From assembly GCA_028671895.1 (NCBI GenBank), contig CM053795.1, positions 10,127,501 to 10,191,500 of the forward strand: 64,000 nt of DNA, written 5' to 3'. How positions within the stretch are numbered: position 1 is the stretch's first letter; every line of letters starts with the position of its first letter. Below are positions 22,048 to 35,077 of this stretch, piece after piece. A program made the position numbers and the translations under genes. The notes below the pieces were generated by a model that saw only the letters and a program-made list of their open reading frames with translations, was not told the DNA's origin and searched no databases. The DNA comes from Oenanthe sinensis (taxonomy: Eukaryota > Streptophyta > Magnoliopsida > Apiales > Apiaceae).

Positions 22048-23792
22048 CATTAAAAGGGCTAATAGTATTTTAATATAATTATTACGGATAAAGAAATAAT
22101 TATTTGTAATATAAATGTTATTTTAATTTGAATAACACACTATAATTTATTAGAACTATATAAATAAAAGTTTGTATTTTGATATTTTTTAATTAAAACT
22201 AAAATATCCATATTAATAATATAAAAGTTTATATAATATTAGTATCTATTATATAAAATCATGACTAAAATACCAACGTAATAACTTATTTATATTATAT
22301 TATTAAAATTTAAAAATTAAAAATTAAATTTTTTGATCATCGCTTTATATTTAATTAAAGTTCTGTTTTCTAAACCTAATATTTCCATAAGTATTTTTAA
22401 CTTTTGTTCATATAACATTTTATTTAGTATGAGTAAATATTAAAAATTATATTTGGTGTAGGGCCCTTTTTCGGACTATTAATTCGAGAAAATCTAAAAT
22501 ACAATATAATTTAATAATACAAAATTCTATTACAAAGATAATTATTACAAAGGTCTAACTAACCATGACAAGATAACAAACAATCTATCCCAAATCTAAT
22601 ATCGTCAAAATTCAATGCACTCCATCTTCCGCTCACACCAAAACTGAAAATTATAAATAATGAGTTACATAACCCAACAAATAACAATCGGCTTATAAAT
22701 ATTCTCAAAAATCGGTGGGTATTTTAATAAAATAATTTTTGATAAAAAATAATATAAGTCTTGAAAACAATTTCAAAAAAAGATGAAATCTACAGTTTTA
22801 TATTTTCAAAAAGTCCTTTATTAAAAAATAATATGATAATCTTATAAAATTTCACCATCTTGCTCTACGGTCATACTTTACCTGGCATCTTATTCTTACT
22901 TTTTATCATACTTTTCCGGTGGACGAGATCTAAAATTCAATAATTACAAGCTCTTGTTATGTATCTAAGAATGCATACTTATGCCCCAAAAAAATATCTA
23001 AGATTAGTTCCAAAATTATATTACGAACAGTAAAGGACAATGATAAAGCTATGAATAAGAGCATTTTTTTAACTATCTTCCACAATTCAGGAAAGAAAAG
23101 AAAAAATTGAAAAACTGAGTTTGTTTTTCTTTAAAATTTTCAAAACTAGAATAGATTATATAAAAAAATTCTATCCAAAATTTTAAAAAACTCTCCCCTT
23201 CATAATTTTCAAAAAAATTACTCGAAAATAAGATACAAAAGTTAAATATATTTTTTTAAAATTAAAAAAAATTCTTAACACAGTAATAGAAGTGCCAGAC
23301 ATATACAATTTACTATAAATAATAACTTTTTATTATCCTGACAACTCTTGAACACAAACCAGCCAAATATTGGAGGCAATCCTTTGTTTCAAATAAATTT
23401 TAAATTAAATTTTTTTGATCAATTAAATATGTTATTTGGTGAACTCCAAAATTAAAAATATTTTAAAATTTTAATATTTATATTATATTAAATTAAATAA
23501 TAAATTAAAAGTATATTTATAACTATATTTATAATTTTTATTAATACAAAAAAATTAAATATTTGTTCTTTTTAAATGTTTTTAAATAAGTATGTTAATA
23601 AACAAAAAGTAATATATTGTTATTTTTAAATGTCTTTAAACGAGTATAAGTTATATTTTATAATTTTCCTTTTATTAATGGTGATAGTTAACAATTTAAA
23701 ATACAAGTAGTATTATAAATACACGGTGTAAGCGCGGTTTGTGAATATCAATCGATCCTAATCAGACGGACATCTTGCGTTTCCGGCCGGCG
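22048..23792. other. AT-rich intergenic stretch
   Basis: Very AT-rich. I see no gene, RNA or clear mobile element between the hAT-like element and the SMO1-like locus. Confidence 0.5.
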
Positions 23793-26700
23793 ATGCTGCC
23801 ATACAAGACCGTGGTGGAGGCGGAGACCGCCATCGGCAGAACCCTACCACCGCGGAAACACTGTGGCTTAATCACACCGCTAACAAATCAGATTAATTGT
23901 TATACTGTTACAACATTCTATTTCTCCTCATTATATTCTCTCTTTGTCCTTTATATTATCATGTACTTATCGAATATTTATTCAAAAATGCAATCAGTAC
24001 TTATAAAATTCAACCCAAAATAAAGCTATCTGCTAGTGATATGGTCAAGTGTTATAGAGATGTTATGCGTATGTTCGTTCTCGTCGTGGGCCCGCTTCAG
24101 CTCGTTTCCTATCCTTCTATTCAAGTAATTTCCGGTTAATTTACAATAATATTGTTTAATTTTAGTTGAGATTAATGTTAGTTGTGATTTAACGCGACAC
24201 AACTTGTTACCTGTTTACCTTGTACTTGTGAATTGTGAAATATTGATTTGATTGATTTTTGATGTGATTTTGTAGATGATTGGGATAAGGACAAGTTTGC
24301 CCTTGCCTTCGATTTACGAGATTGTTGCACAATTGGTTGTTTATTTTGTTGTTGAGGATTATACAAATTATTGGATCCATAGATTTTTGCATTGTAAATT
24401 GGGGTATGACAAGATTCATAAGGTTCACCATGAATATACTGCTCCTATTGGGTTTGCTGCCCCGTATGCGCATTGGGCGGAGGTTTTGATTCTTGGAATT
24501 CCGTCGGCTCTTGGGCCAGCTATGGTTCCGGGGCATATGATTACTTTCTGGTTGTGGATTGCGTTGAGACAGATGGAGGCTATTGAAACTCATAGTGGGT
24601 ATGAATTGTTTATTGACCCTACTTGTTTTTTATGATTTTATCTAGTTGCTTAATACGTTGGTGGAATTGTTTACTTTGCTAATGCCAAATGATAACTATG
24701 TCAGTGTCATTAAGTAAGTTAAATACTTAAATCGGTATAATCATTACTACTTACTAGTGAATCCCCAGATAATTTGCTTTAGACCTTTATGAGTAGGTGT
24801 ATACTATTTTCTTTCTTTAGGATATACTCATCCTCATTCAATCTTCCTTTGCATATAAATTTGAGTTTTTTTTTTAAGATACTGCATGCTGTGGAGTGTG
24901 GATTTGAAATCATTATCTGGTTCAACGCACAAATTCTTGTCATGAAATAATTTAGTTTAGAATATAGCCTTATAAATATCTGAGATAGACAATTCCAAAT
25001 TTTTATGCCAGGAAGACAGAAATAAGTTGAAAACACAGACATTGGCATAAAAGACTTTACATATGTAGGTAAGCAGCGTTATGGACTTATGGTAAAGTCA
25101 GATATCTAAAAGCAATAGTAAGCAAGAGAAAGGTGCATTGATCTTTCCCTAGTACGAGAGGACCGGGAAGGACGCACCTCTGGTGTACTACCAGCCTCTA
25201 CTGGGGGTTATTTCTCATTTTAATTTTTGTTTGGAATATAATGAGTACAGGACCTGACTATTATTTTTGCTACCTTGAGAACTGATATAGTAATTTCGAT
25301 CTTTCCTCTTGAACTTCATTAAGCCACTTCCACCTCTCGCTAGACCCAGGATTTTTTTGTATAGTTTTTAGAAAGTTTACTATATACTATAATATATTTT
25401 CTTTCCTTCTAACTAGATTAGATGTATTTTGAACCAGATAATGGATCACTATGTCGTCTTCTGAATAGTATGCTTCTCAATTTTGTGCTGCCATTATTAT
25501 GTGAGCTGAATATTGTATCCTTGGGACAAGTTAGGACTCAGATGTAGGCTACAAGATTTCATGGACGTGCATGCAAATGCAAGGACCTGGGACTTTCAAA
25601 TCAAATTTACATTTGGATGAGTAACAAGTAGGGCGGAACAGAATAAAATTAGTTCTATAAAGTATTTATGAGTAATATATACTTCACTGAGTTAATTTGG
25701 ATGTGGGCACAGGGACATTAATTACCATGACTTGTATAATTTTTGTATAAATGAAGACCAAGAGAAAATCTGACATGATGATTGTCAAAAGCAATCTACC
25801 TTTGTTTAGTGAAAACCTTGATGCACAGGCTTTGTATCGAATTGTTGACAGTGTTTCATTTTTGGGATGGAACTTCGAAAATGGAAAGTTAACAACCATG
25901 CTTGTATCATTTGGTCATGTCTGGTTTCCTAAACATTGGCTTCTCACGTGAAGTTTCTTGTGATCGACTATTATCTTCTGTAGTCTTTGGTCATATGCTT
26001 TCTATATTTCACTTTCCTTTATTGCGTGCTCAATTCAAATTATAAACTAAAGCTTTTAACTCTGGGGGTGGGTGATGTTAATATACAGATATGATATTCC
26101 TTGGACTCCAACAAAATTCATTCCCTTTTATGGTGGTGCAGACCACCATGATTATCATCATTATGTTGGTGAGCTAAGCCACAGCAACTTCGCTTCAGTG
26201 TTTACATACTGCGATTACATCTATGGAACAGACAAGGTATTTAAAAACAGCAGTTTTTTTATTGCATTTTTCCAGACATCGACTCACCATGGACTAACTG
26301 TTGTCATTCTAATTGTATGAATCCATTAGGACTACCGGTGTCAAAAGAGACTTCTTCAGCAGGTAAATACTACAAAGTCATTGTTTTATTATTGTACCTG
26401 TCTAATACAGGTTAGGATGACGATTTATAAACAGTGTTCGATCTCCTTTTTCCTTGTGTGCATGGGGGAAGGATTGTGGAGGGAAACACTGTGGGATAAC
26501 ATCTCCACTTGTCGTTAGGGTTTCATATATTGAAAAGGGTAAATTTTTTAGCATGGAGTTGTACTTGAAATTTAGACAACAGGTCTACTTGTGTAGAATC
26601 TATAATGTCAAGGGTATATTGGGTTTTCCTGGTATTGTTGGTTATTGATTTCCGATTATCTGAATATACAGGGCATACAATATGTTATATACTTTTATTG

Positions 26701-27016
26701 TTTATTTTGGTTTACAATATTTTGAAATGTTTTGGTCGAACAAGTATAAAAAGCTTGCCTTCATGTGCAACCTTATATTACTGTTTTATCTTTAACACAA
26801 TAGCCTTCACAGTTCCCAACATCTCTCCACTTAAACGAACAAGCCTATAGTATATGAAGGCACTCTACCTGATTGATCATCTTTGATGTCTTATAGTTTT
26901 CTAATCAACTTTTCTCGCTCATATGATGTGTCCAGTTGAAAGAGGGGACAAAGAGCAATGAAGAAAAGAATCAAGGCTCCCAGAATATCTCCGGTCAGGA
27001 TCTTAAAGTTGACTAG
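23793..27016 (+). pseudogene. SMO1-like sterol C4-methyl oxidase gene broken in exon 1
   Basis: Five exons: 23793-24124, 24276-24598, 26089-26236, 26330-26362, 26936-27016. Splice sites are normal and phases agree. The encoded protein matches plant SMO1 4,4-dimethylsterol oxidases of the ER: MLPYKTVVEAETAIGRTL at the start, the His-box set HRFLH, HKVHH and HDYHH, and the ending SGQDLKVD. Exon 1 has two lesions: two extra bases around 23845-23850 move the frame before ETLWLNHTANKSD, and TAA 23894-23896 then falls where two residues precede LYCYNILF. Exons 2-5 are undamaged. An internal ATG (24041) could give a protein lacking the first membrane segments but keeping all His boxes. Loss of function is likely unless this is an assembly error. 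Confidence 0.88.
25143..25188 (+). other. Plastid-like 23S rRNA fragment (sarcin-ricin loop) in an intron
   Basis: CTAGTACGAGAGGACCGGGA and the following AGGACGCACCTCTGGTGTAC form the universally conserved sarcin-ricin loop of large-subunit rRNA. The CCGGGAAGGACGCACCTCTG version is the one I associate with chloroplast 23S. Only about 46 bp match; flanks are ordinary intron. It is best read as a small nuclear insertion of organelle DNA in intron 2 of the SMO1-like gene, not an rRNA gene. Confidence 0.75.
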
Positions 27017-29860
27017 TTTCTGTGACTTGAGCATCCTTCTGGAGAATGTTGTTATATAATGGTATGTTTTTCATTAGTCCTCTCTCTGCTTCTGGTGATG
27101 AACTTGGGGTTCTTTGATATTGTGAATTGTAGTTCTGGCTTTAAAATTTCTTAGAATATTATGCTCCTTGGTTTGGTTTGTGAAGTCGAACCTTTCATTT
27201 TTCAGCTGGACTCCAAACTCTCGATAGAGCCCATTGCTCTTATTTTCTGTGTAGGCCCAATGTGGTATATTTAATATGGATACCAACATGGTCAGTCTAC
27301 AATCTACAGTGTTATACAGAGAGGTCAAAAGTCTACTTGTACGTTTTTCTCATAGTAATAATTTATAAATTTAATATGTATAAATTTTGATGTAATCTGC
27401 AGGAGGTAGTGAGGTAGCATATTAGATTCATTTTTGTGTTCTAATATTGAAAATCGAATTATCAGTAGATTATTTCCTTATTTTACGAAAATATGGTCCA
27501 TAGTGTTTCACGTTCTGGAGAACATGACAACTAAAGATAGAAAATTGCGCTATTATGTTGAATTGAATCATATATAGGTGCACAGAAGATCTATACGAAA
27601 AAGAGAACGAGAAGTAAACCACATGTGATAATCATTTTGTTTTTATTAATAAATGAATTATTACTTTATTATTTGCTTAGTTCACAAACAAAGTGATTGT
27701 CTAACTTTTGTACTCCCACTCAAAATATAAAATTAAAATAATATATTATATATGTTAAAGATGTGTTGCAACTTGGAATCTATGACTATGAACTTTACTT
27801 GTGTGATATATTTGTATCATCAATTCAACGTCATCTATTTATATGAATCGGGGTCCAAGGTATTATTATTATTAATTATTTGAAGATGTATCGACATGTA
27901 ATTAATTTTACAATTTATCTTCAGAAAATTTTCAAGAATTTTATTATTCTTCAGGCATGAATGATGATTTTTTTGCCTTCATAATTTCAGTTTGACAATT
28001 GTTAACACTTCTTTGGAGCAACTTGATGGAATTTCTTAGTCCTTTATATTTAATAATTAAAGACTATAATATTATTAAAAAGAGTGAATAGTCTAATTGG
28101 ATAGTGTAAAGTCAAAATAAGTGATTTTAGTCTTTATAAAAAAAACGGTTATCGTAATCGATTATTTAACATGTTGTTTAATCATATTCTGAAATAGTTA
28201 ATCATATTCTGAAACACGGGAAATGATAAAAATCATTGACTTATCAAATTCTTATCAAATTATCTACCAAGTCTTGAAAAAATTCAACAAAAAGACAAAA
28301 ACAAATTCATTTCAAGTTCGGCCGACTTTTACTAATTCTAAAATGAGAAAATGAACGTGAGGTTGAGCTCATGTTATTTTCTAAGATAATAGGGTGTTTT
28401 AGTATAAATTTTTAATGATAACTTTATAATCATACATAATATTTGAAAATTACAATAATACCCTCGTGTTTTAATATAAGATTTGAGCATAATCTCAGTA
28501 AAATTATGTGAGAGCGACCTTAAGATCCTCAATATCTTCTAAAATTATTAAAATATATACTAATTTGATTATAAGTTTAATTATTTAAAAAAAAGAAAAA
28601 GAGTGAATGTATTATTATAAACAAATAGTTGAGTATCTTATTTATATTTATAATATAATGATGATTGCCCAAGTATTAAGCTTAATCCTAGTAACGACAT
28701 GACACCTTAACTAATTTGATGATAATCAGCGGACAGCCCGACACTATTAAATATTTTTAACAGATTTAACTTTTATGATTAAAAACCTTCTAGTTTAATT
28801 TAGGGGGGAAATCGTGTTGTTTGTATGATATGAATTTTAATATTTCTTCCTCGTTAAGTCCAAAAAAAAAAAAAAACCTTCCTCGTTCGTCTACGGAAAT
28901 TGACAGTTTAAATTTTATTAAAAATAGAGCAAGTGTATGAATGTGTTAAAATTTTATAATTAGGCAGTAATAAATACCCACTTGACTCATTAATTCATAA
29001 AATAATAAACAAAAATTTATAATTTATAAAGAATTACTACATATGTCTTAATTTTATTGTTATTTTAAACTTTTTATAAGTATTTTAAAATATGTAAAGA
29101 TGATAACTTTATAAATATATATAAAGTTAAAATTATAAATAATTTGGAAGAGGCAGGAGAGAATAAATATTTTTTCTTGATTTGTTTTTTGATGAACAAA
29201 TAACAATTTTCATTAAATAGAACAGAACACGGTCGGGACAAACCCCAACTGCCGATACAACCATATTGGAAAACAAATAACATACTAAAAATAATTAACT
29301 GATTTTTTTCTTGATCGTTTAACACACATAATTTAAAAAATCTTGAAGTTAAAAATGAAATCGAATACATCCCAAGCGATCCAAACTGCACCAACATTCT
29401 CAAAGTAACAACAACACAATTGACCTTATCACGTAAAAATCACTGTTAGCCCAGTACTCAGAAACCCCAATTGCATAAACTGCATAAACTGAGATTGGAG
29501 GAGCGATATCACAGTTATCTACATCTACATGCTGGATACCAGCTATAGACATGACGAAAGTGGAAACCCTTAAATGGTGAATAATCTTTGGTTATGAAAG
29601 GTGAACTCTTGCAATAATCACCACCGTTCCAGTTTCAAATAGGCTTTTTGGATCCCAAAAAATATCAACAAAATCATTCTCAAAAGATCTATCACTAAAT
29701 AAATTCAAACATAAATAAATAAAAACATAACAAAACACCCCAAAAGAACAGATAAACAAACACTTCAAAAGGAAAAATACACAAACATAAAAAAAATAAA
29801 TTTTATTGAAGGGAAATCAAAAAAACAAAAAAAAACTAAGGGATTGAGGTTTTCTCCCGG
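27017..29860. other. AT-rich intergenic stretch
   Basis: This is the 3' flank of the SMO1-like locus, followed by AT-rich DNA. The short open frames have no family character. I see nothing else. Confidence 0.5.
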
Positions 29861-31440
29861 AAAAAAACTCACTGAAAAGAGAAAAATTAAGGGGGAAGCG
29901 GGTCAGGTTTTTGACACCCAGCTTAAGCACCAGGGGATTGAATTAGTAATTTTTCTTGATAAAACAAACATTTGAGGATACTTGGTGAAACAATAAAGAA
30001 TACCAACTCTCTGTATATCTCATCAAATATGAAAAATTTTCGAGCCGTAGTTGGGTAGATCGATTATAGTAGTAGCTTTGATGTATTGTTGTATTTACAA
30101 AAAAGAAAATTAAGATACGAAAATAATGATGGAAAGCAAATATAAAATTGGATGCTACCATTGTGTCATGGGTTATTGCAAAATAAATGTACAAATGAAG
30201 AGGAAGCAAACAAAAGAAAAGCTCTCAATGTCCAACGGAGAGCCCCACAAGACCCCAATAACATTAAAGTAAAAGGCATCCATACATAGTTGTATATAGT
30301 ACACTTTTTAAAGCGTGACTATCCCCACAACCCCCGACAGCTCGTTTCTTCACTTCTCTTTTTAAATCTCATATATCGTGACAAAAAAAAAACCATTCTC
30401 GTAAATAATTCATAGATATAAAAACGGGTCTTAAATTGATATTAAAAGAGATAAAATAGGTGCACACATCTAAAATTTATTCTTATTCTTACGCAAAACT
30501 TCGTTAAATGCATTATTTTTCTTAATTTATCACAATAATATTTTTTTATAAAATATTGTATTTTAGTACTATAGTCTAGGGTAATAATAAGGTGAAAATT
30601 TTTTAACGTGAAAATCGTGAAAACTTTCATTAAATTTTACAGAATCATAATAAAAAAATATAAAAAAATGTGTAGTTAAATTTTTTATTATAGTTTTGCA
30701 AATAAAATTATGGTTCTTAATAAATCCTTTAAGTTGGACATTTCTTCTCCATATTGGGTTGGATTGGTGCTCCTTGATACGGTTTGCTGTGAGGTTGAGA
30801 GCCTGCAAAACAATACTGGAGAGGGTGATTGCCCCGCGGCACCTCCTGCGTGAGAATAAGAGTATGTTTTGGAGAAGAAGGAGAGTTAGTTTTCTAGATT
30901 ATCAGGGTGTGTGTATATTCAAAGTGTGCGTAACCCCTAAACCCCTACATCTCATTCTTTTTATAGGCCGAGATTTTAGGATTTAGGGGTTTGTACCTTT
31001 TGATCATAGTCCTCCCTTAACTCTGCACACACGGGACATGTGTGTGGCTGAATTCTTGTCCTCCTCTCTTCAATGTCTTGATTTGTTTTTTCCTTTACGT
31101 ATCGTCGAGCGTTCTGGGCCTTCGTGCCAAAATTGTGTAATTGAACTTCCTTTTTCGGGCCAAAAACATACATGGACCTGACCATGAACTATAAACTATC
31201 AATTATGTACTATTTATTATTTTTATTATGATTCTACACAATTTAATAAAAGTTTGCACGATTTTCATTTTAAAAAGTTTGCAACGTGTTACCCGTATAG
31301 TCTATATGTATATATATTTAATTGTGTATATTGGTATATTACACAATTCAAAATGAGGGGAAACAAAAGAAGAAAAGGGAACAAGAAGCGCGTGAATTAA
31401 GGTTATTAGTTAGAATACCACAACCACAAAAGTAGCAGTA
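29861..31440. other. Intergenic stretch, possible LTR scrap at about 30780-31190
   Basis: Within otherwise featureless DNA, GAGCCTGCAAAACAATACTG, a GC-rich patch CCCCGCGGCACCTCC and a following TATAGGCC-type region recall the leader of plant LTR retrotransposons. No paired LTR, primer-binding site or target duplication was found, so this is a weak suggestion. Confidence 0.2.
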
Positions 31441-31718
31441 CTGCTAGTATTCTATTACACACATATACATACATTACACACATCATACACATTTGTCTCC
31501 CCCCATTTCTCCCTTTCAAGAATCTCTCTTATTTCAACGATCCACCACCATAAACCTCCCTAGTTCGCCGGAAAACCACCATGAGCTACCGTCATTTCTC
31601 TAAATTCCGGCACCCACCAAAACCTTTTTCCTCTCCGGTGAACCCCATTAAGTAAAAATCAAAACTTTACGTTCTTTTTGCTTAAAAATTAAAACTTTAC
31701 TTGTTATCTGGTGTTGTA

Positions 31719-34124
31719 ATGGCTAGTACTACTACTACTAGCAACGCTGCTACAACAGTGAGTCAAGAACAAGAACCCACTGAGTCAAACTCGGTGCAAG
31801 TTTCAAAAGAGGAAATGGCAGCAAAAGCAGTTCATAAAAGGTATGAAGGACTAGTAATGGTGAGAAACAAAGCAATTAAAGGGAAAGGAGCTTGGTATTG
31901 GGCCCACTTAGAACCCGTTTTAATTCATCATTCGGATTCGGGTTTACCCAAAGCAGCTAAGCTCCGATGTTTGCTTTGTGATTCTTTTTTCTCAGCTTCT
32001 AACCCATCAAGAACTGCTTCTGAACATCTCAAAAGAGGCACTTGCCCTAGTTTTAATCTCCTTCCAAAGCCCATTTCCTCAATTTCTCCATCCGACCCGG
32101 GTCAGAGTTCGGGTCAGGATCCGGTTCCGACCCCACTTGGGTTACCTTCACCACCAACACAACATAAGCACCGGAAACGCAATTCTTGTTTTCCCGGTGG
32201 GCGTTTGGGCGGTAGTGTTGGTGGCAGTGGGAGTAATGCTTGTTCATATCAAGTTTCACCTGTTGATCCTTCAAGGCTCTCAGTTGAGCTTGGATATTCT
32301 TCGGTTACAGTTGCGGCAACAGGTGGTAGTAGTGGTGTGGTATACAGTCAGCAGCCACATCAGCATTCAGCATTGTCCGGTGGGAAGGAAGATTTGGGTG
32401 CATTGGCTATGTTTGAGGATAGTGTGAAAAAGCTCAAGAGTCCAAAAGCATCACCTGGTGTAAGTAAGATTCAAATTGAGTCAGCATTTGATTATTTAGC
32501 TGATTGGGTTTATGAATGTTGCGGGTCAGTGTCATTTTCATGTTTAGACCATCCTAAGTTCAAGGCATTTCTTAATCAAGTCGGGTTACCGCCAATTTCC
32601 CAGCATGAATTAAGTGGGGAGAGATTAGATGCTAAGTATGAGGCTGCTAAGGCAGAGTCTGAGGCAAGAATTCGTGATGCTATGTTCTTTCAAATTGCAT
32701 CAAATGGATGGAAATCAAAGAGTTATGGACATGTTGGGAATGGAAATTTGGTTAATTTGGCTTTAAATCTTCCGAATGGGACCAGTGTGTTTCGTACATC
32801 AGTTTTTCCTAGTGGGTATGTATCCTCTAAGTTTGCTGAGGAGGTTTTATGGAAAACGATTCTAGAAATTTGTGCTAATAATGTGCAGCAGTGTGTAGGT
32901 ATAGTTGCTGACAAGTTTAAGGCTAAGGCATTGAGGAATTTAGAGAATCAACATCATTGGATGGTTAACCTTTCTTGTCAGTTTCAAGGGTTTAATAGTT
33001 TGATCAAGGACATGAGCAAGGAACTTCCCATCTTTAAAAATGTGACTGAGAATTGCTCACGATTAGGTATTTTCATCAATAGTAAGTCTCAAGTTCGTAA
33101 TATGTTTTACAAATATCAGTTGCAGGTATATGGACATGTAGGTCTATTGAGAGTACCCTATCATGGATATGAAAAATTGGATTTTGGATCGGTATACACC
33201 ATGGTGGAAGACATACTAAGCTCTGCTAGGGCACTGGAGTTAATGTTGGATGATGATTCGTATAAAAGAATTTCCATAGAAGAGCCACTTTCTCGAGAAA
33301 TTGAGAAGATGGTGAGGAATCCTCAGTTTTGGAATGAAATGAATGCAGTGCATTCGTTAGTTAAACTGATCAAAGGAATGGCTCAGGAAATAGAAACGGA
33401 GAGACTTCGCGTAGGACAGTGCCTTCCACTTTGGGAAGAACTTAGGATTAAAGTGAAGGACTGGTGTTCTAGTTATAAGATAGGTGAAGGATTGGTGGAA
33501 AGAGTGATCGAAAGGAGATTCAGAAAGAATTATCACCCAGCTTGGGCTGCTGCATTTATACTTGATCCATTGTATTTGGTTAGGGAATCGAGTGGGAAGT
33601 ACTTGCCGCCGTTCAAATACTTGACACCAGAACAAGAAAAGGATGTGGACAAGCTCATAATCCGACTTGTTTCTCGAGAGGAGGCTCACATTGCGCTGAT
33701 GGAGCTTATGAAATGGAGAACAGAAGGACTGGACCCGGTGTATGCTCAGGCTGTACAGTTGAAGCAGAGAGACCCGATGACTGGAAAGATGAAAATTGTC
33801 AACCCTCATAGCAGCAGACTTGTGTGGGAAACTTACCTATCTGAGTTCAAGTCACTGGGAAAGGTCGCAGTAAGACTAATTTTTCTCCATGCAACTTCAT
33901 TTGGGTTCAAATGCAATATATCTCCATCAAAATGGGCAAGTAGCAATGCACATTCTAGGGAAGGAATGGAGAGGGCTCAGAAACTTTTATTTATTGCTGC
34001 TCATTCAAAGCTTGAGAAGCGAGACTTTTCACAAGAGGAGAATAAGAATGTAGAGCTTTTTGCCATGGCAAATGGTAATGATGAGATGCAAAATGATGTT
34101 TATATTGATACATCAGCTGTTTAG
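31719..34124 (+). CDS. Domesticated hAT-like protein with BED-type finger and DUF659
   Basis: A single exon of 801 residues. An N-terminal BED-like zinc finger spans CLLCDSFFSASNPSRTASEH and LKRGTC (first Cys84). A Ser/Pro/Gly-rich linker follows, then a DUF659/RNase H-like hAT body (AMFFQIASNGWKSKSYGHVG, GIVADKFKAKALRNLENQHH, HPAWAAAFILDPLYLVRESS) and a conserved C-terminus (SSRLVWETYLSEFKSLGKVA). The layout matches the Arabidopsis At1g12380/At1g62870 pair, hAT-derived host genes conserved across dicots; that comparison is from memory. The long undamaged frame and absence of terminal inverted repeats argue for domestication. ATG 31719 follows a pyrimidine-rich leader; a reading six codons longer would need a non-ATG start. 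It is probably a DNA-binding nuclear protein; its role is unknown. Confidence 0.9.
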   Translation: MASTTTTSNAATTVSQEQEPTESNSVQVSKEEMAAKAVHKRYEGLVMVRNKAIKGKGAWYWAHLEPVLIHHSDSGLPKAAKLRCLLCDSFFSASNPSRTASEHLKRGTCPSFNLLPKPISSISPSDPGQSSGQDPVPTPLGLPSPPTQHKHRKRNSCFPGGRLGGSVGGSGSNACSYQVSPVDPSRLSVELGYSSVTVAATGGSSGVVYSQQPHQHSALSGGKEDLGALAMFEDSVKKLKSPKASPGVSKIQIESAFDYLADWVYECCGSVSFSCLDHPKFKAFLNQVGLPPISQHELSGERLDAKYEAAKAESEARIRDAMFFQIASNGWKSKSYGHVGNGNLVNLALNLPNGTSVFRTSVFPSGYVSSKFAEEVLWKTILEICANNVQQCVGIVADKFKAKALRNLENQHHWMVNLSCQFQGFNSLIKDMSKELPIFKNVTENCSRLGIFINSKSQVRNMFYKYQLQVYGHVGLLRVPYHGYEKLDFGSVYTMVEDILSSARALELMLDDDSYKRISIEEPLSREIEKMVRNPQFWNEMNAVHSLVKLIKGMAQEIETERLRVGQCLPLWEELRIKVKDWCSSYKIGEGLVERVIERRFRKNYHPAWAAAFILDPLYLVRESSGKYLPPFKYLTPEQEKDVDKLIIRLVSREEAHIALMELMKWRTEGLDPVYAQAVQLKQRDPMTGKMKIVNPHSSRLVWETYLSEFKSLGKVAVRLIFLHATSFGFKCNISPSKWASSNAHSREGMERAQKLLFIAAHSKLEKRDFSQEENKNVELFAMANGNDEMQNDVYIDTSAV

Positions 34125-35060
34125 CATTCATGCCCGATCTTTATCCCGCCTAATTTTAAATTTAGAGTTTGAAAAGACAAAAGTTGTTGTAGGTATTTAG
34201 TACTTGTTAATCTCTAACTTCAGATTATCTGGAAGTGGAATATAGTAGGAACATTCTAAATTCAGTTGCTGCACAGCCTAAAGCAACTGCTTATCTCGTT
34301 ATAAGTGTGCTGATAGACATTTTTGTTTGTGAAGGCAACAAATGCAATGGAACATGAGTTGCTAAAAATTTTAGCAATCGTATTGTCTGTGTTGGCGTGG
34401 ATGTTGTTTATAAAGAATTATATGTTTTCCCCCCTTTTCCAGATGATTATTCTCTGAATGCATATGAGAGTATATTTTACTGTATTTAACCAAATTATTT
34501 ACACAACTTGTTTAGATGCTCTCCCCCTGTAATCATGTTCCTAATGCTTGTTTTCTGGAAGCAGCACAGCTACCACATTGCGACACAATTTTGCGTGCAC
34601 TTAGTAGCATAGAACACGGATAAAAAGATTGTGTCTAGAAGTTTGTTATCCTCTAGTGAATCGGTAGTTCATGCAGATGTTTAATGTCCAGTTCCTTTAT
34701 TTTCCCATACAAAGCTTTTACCAATACACGCGAGTTGTTAGTTATGTTCATAATAACAGTTGCTACAAAGTTATTCTTCACAAAAATAATCTGGGTGCGT
34801 AAAGAAATAATCAAGCAAGTGATTGTTCTTGTAGATAAAATTAAATGAGTGTTCTAGCTGAATAGAAAATGTAAGGATGCATGTATGTTGCTAGACAGTT
34901 GGTTATTTTTGTTTGTTGTTAGTAATCATCTTTACCAGTTATGTATAAGAAAGCAAGTTGGATGGCAGAATTACTTATCTTTCAATTCTCTTTACTATTT
35001 TTAGCAGAACGGTTTGACAATGACACTGTTGTGATGTGGATATCATACAATTTGTGCAGA
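34125..35060. other. 3' flank of the DUF659 gene
   Basis: Probable 3' untranslated sequence and flank; nothing else recognised. Confidence 0.4.
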
Positions 35061-35077
35061 TAATTCAAGGTTGGATT

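Noticed and set aside
25143..25188. A functional rRNA gene
   Set aside because: Only about 46 bp of large-subunit rRNA are present, without the adjacent helices, inside an intron.
30780..31190. A solo LTR
   Set aside because: Suggestive words only; no TG...CA ends, target duplication or primer-binding site could be placed, so it is mentioned only as a weak possibility.
32053..32427. Alternative frames inside the Pro/Ser linker of the DUF659 gene
   Set aside because: They are shadows in a low-complexity linker; the long 801-residue frame matches a known family along its length.
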